39,376 nt of DNA from assembly GCA_963763325.1 (NCBI GenBank), contig CAVXOL010000017.1, forward strand, positions 1-39,376. Direction: 5' to 3'. The position numbers and the translations under genes are program-made. Shown piece by piece: positions 37,856-39,376 of the stretch. Within the stretch, counting starts at the first letter, position 1. The number at the start of each line of letters is the position of its first letter. This stretch comes from JBBECJ01 sp963763325 (lineage in GTDB: Bacteria > Chloroflexota > Chloroflexia > Thermomicrobiales > CFX8). Below the pieces are notes generated by a model. It had not been told where the DNA came from, did not search any database, and saw only the letters and a list, made by a program, of their open reading frames with translations.

Positions 37856-39181
37856 ATGGGCGACTCGATGTTCGATCTGGTCAAGACTCTGACTGAACTG
37901 CCTGGTCCAATTGGCCATGAGGATCCAGTCAACGACTTCCTTCGCGTGCGCTGGAGCGATCGCGCGCAACGATGCTGGAGCAGTGGCGTCGGCAACTTGT
38001 ACGCCCACATCGGCGGCTCGGGACGGCGCGTCCTCATCGGCGGACACGCGGACGAAATCTGCTTCATGATCAGGTCGATCGATCCGGATGGATTCCTCCA
38101 TCTGGCGATCTGGAATGCAGATCGAGAAGGCCGGCCGCCACGCTGGCTGTTTCCGATCGGCCAGCCAGCGCGGATCGTCGGGCCGGAGGGTGTCGTCACC
38201 GGCGTGTTCGCAACCGCGACCGGACACGTCATCAGCCAGGAGCAGCGCGAGAAGCCTCGTCTGGACTGGAACGACATCTTTGTGGACATTGGCGCGAAAA
38301 GCGTGGAAGAGGTGACTGCGCTTGGTGTAAGGGTCGGTCACCGCGTCATCTGGAACCCACCAACACAGCGTATCGGTCGATCGAGTCTCACTGGCAAGGC
38401 AATGGATAACCGCTGTGCGCTAGCGATCATGACCGCCCTGCTGGATGAGCTTGATCTTTCATCGCTGAGTTGCGAACTCTTTTTCGCATCCACGGTCCTG
38501 GAGGAGACAGGCTTGGAAGGCGCGCACTCAGTCGGGAGTGACCTCGGCGCCATGGATGAGGCCATCGCGCTCGATGTCGGTCTGAGTGGCGATATCCCCT
38601 CAATCAGTCTCCTGGACATTCCGGTTCGGCTGGGCGACGGTCCAGTGCTCGTTCACAAGGACAGCGAGATCCACTACAGCCGACAGGTCACCGATCGATT
38701 GATCGCCACAGCGGAATCACATGGGATCCCCATTCAGCACGCGATCTTTCAGAACTATGCGAGCGACGGCGCAGCCTTCATTCGGCAAGGCATTCCGACA
38801 GCCCTGATCGCCTTTCCAGCTCGCTACACGCACAGTCCTTTCGAGACGGTCGATGAGTTGGACCTGCTGCAGAACGTTCGTCTGCTGAAGGCATATTTGA
38901 CAATCCTCAGCAGGGCGGATAGCTTAGAGACTGTCTGTAGCGCCATTCCAGCCTGCATGCGACCATGTCGATCGCCGTGCAGGTGGTGGTCATGCGTCTC
39001 TGGTTTGCGATCGCGAGTCCTGATCCAGCGATGGTCAACTCCGTTGTCGCCGGAGGCGGGCCGATCCTGTGGAATCGTGGATCGACTGGTCATAACAATC
39101 ACGGTCGAGCGCGTCGTCATGCCGGTCAACGACCGCACGTCGGCGCAGCGATGGCCGTCACGTGAAATGCGGGTAGGATAA
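37856..39181 (+). CDS. M42-family metallo-aminopeptidase
   Basis: The ATG at 37856 has AAAGGTGG five bases upstream. The first 350 residues carry the complete M42 metal and catalytic set: His64 in IGGHADE, Asp184 in KAMDNRC, Glu216/Glu217 in VLEETGLEGA, Asp240 in ALDVGLSGD and His326 in THSPFE. Such enzymes form large tetrahedral particles that trim peptides in the cytoplasm. The last 80 or so residues are Cys/Arg-rich, unlike the family, and run almost into the next gene, so the true stop was probably near 38930 and lost by an indel. It diverges from the peptide transporter operon and likely works on imported peptides. Confidence 0.85.
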   Translation: MGDSMFDLVKTLTELPGPIGHEDPVNDFLRVRWSDRAQRCWSSGVGNLYAHIGGSGRRVLIGGHADEICFMIRSIDPDGFLHLAIWNADREGRPPRWLFPIGQPARIVGPEGVVTGVFATATGHVISQEQREKPRLDWNDIFVDIGAKSVEEVTALGVRVGHRVIWNPPTQRIGRSSLTGKAMDNRCALAIMTALLDELDLSSLSCELFFASTVLEETGLEGAHSVGSDLGAMDEAIALDVGLSGDIPSISLLDIPVRLGDGPVLVHKDSEIHYSRQVTDRLIATAESHGIPIQHAIFQNYASDGAAFIRQGIPTALIAFPARYTHSPFETVDELDLLQNVRLLKAYLTILSRADSLETVCSAIPACMRPCRSPCRWWSCVSGLRSRVLIQRWSTPLSPEAGRSCGIVDRLVITITVERVVMPVNDRTSAQRWPSREMRVG

Positions 39182-39183
39182 TC

Positions 39184-39376
39184 ATGATGTCGACGCAACC
39201 GCGGCGGAGAACACTCACCACGATCGACGCGCACGCGGGCGGCGAGCCACTCCGCCTCATCACGTCAGGTGTCCCACGACTGCGTGGTACTACGATCTTG
39301 GATCGACACCAGGAGATGCTGGAGCAGCATGACGACCTGCGCCGGGTCCTGATGTTTGAGCCACGAGGTCATCACG
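39184..39376 (+). CDS. Proline racemase-family protein, N-terminal part, cut by window end
   Basis: From ATG 39184 (AGGATA upstream) 64 codons read to the edge without a stop: TLTTIDAHAGGEPLRLITSG, then RLRGTTILDRHQEMLEQHDD and LRRVLMFEPRGHH. This is the conserved start of proline racemase, 4-hydroxyproline epimerase and trans-3-hydroxy-L-proline dehydratase. The residue that separates these (Cys or Thr near position 90) lies beyond the window. It fits the idea that the locus handles imino acids. The gene follows the M42 peptidase directly, so the two may be one operon. Confidence 0.85.
   Translation, partial: MMSTQPRRRTLTTIDAHAGGEPLRLITSGVPRLRGTTILDRHQEMLEQHDDLRRVLMFEPRGHH

Noticed and set aside
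1..39376. CRISPR arrays, tRNA or rRNA genes, insertion sequences
   Set aside because: No regularly spaced repeats, cloverleaf-like sequence, rRNA-like stretch or transposase motif was found by reading.

Overview
The window comes from a high-GC bacterium. The gene families suggest a Chloroflexota member related to Thermomicrobia: a poly-aspartate linker directly after the lipobox of a peptide-binding lipoprotein, an imuB/DUF6504/dnaE2 mutagenesis cassette, a GAAC-N4-GTTC SOS box, hydantoinase/oxoprolinase genes and tandem DUF4438 genes. This placement is an inference from gene content, because the window has no rRNA or other marker gene. I found no tRNA, rRNA, CRISPR array or intact insertion sequence.

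Layout. Positions 1-5970 are gene-poor: a hairpin-rich leader, a class A beta-lactamase-like serine hydrolase, a frame-broken M28 peptidase, several small ORFs and an ssb remnant. Positions 5969-14090 carry single metabolic genes: a class III aminotransferase, an alpha/beta hydrolase, a Gfo/Idh/MocA oxidoreductase, a C45 acyltransferase-like protein, and an acyl-CoA ligase followed by a 3-hydroxyacyl-CoA dehydrogenase. Positions 14091-19619 form a DNA-damage island. imuB, a DUF6504 gene and dnaE2 run leftward and an HMCES/YedK gene runs rightward, all from one interval holding a perfect 16-bp LexA-type palindrome. Positions 20094-30885 are a long rightward catabolic cluster: hyuA, hyuB, a possible small ORF, a VOC protein, two DUF4438 paralogues, two aminotransferase paralogues, an Ldh2-type dehydrogenase and a D-2-hydroxyacid dehydrogenase. 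It converges on a leftward operon at 30919-37434 (solute-binding lipoprotein, two oligopeptide-type permeases, two paralogous amidohydrolases). Diverging from that operon are an M42 aminopeptidase and the start of a proline racemase-family gene cut by the window end.

How the genes may work together. The right half looks like an uptake and degradation locus for small peptides, cyclic amides or imino acids: import, hydrolysis by amidohydrolases, HyuAB and M42, then transamination and 2-oxo/2-hydroxy acid interconversion. The actual substrate is not visible in the sequence. The damage island looks like an inducible translesion mutasome paired with an abasic-site crosslinking protein.

Data quality. 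About a dozen genes are broken by one-base shifts while motifs on both sides remain intact. Several shifts lie in short homopolymer runs, and the expected ATGA gene junctions survive in the corrected frames. I therefore read most of these as sequencing or assembly indels, but mark the genes as pseudogenes because the given sequence does not encode them in one frame.
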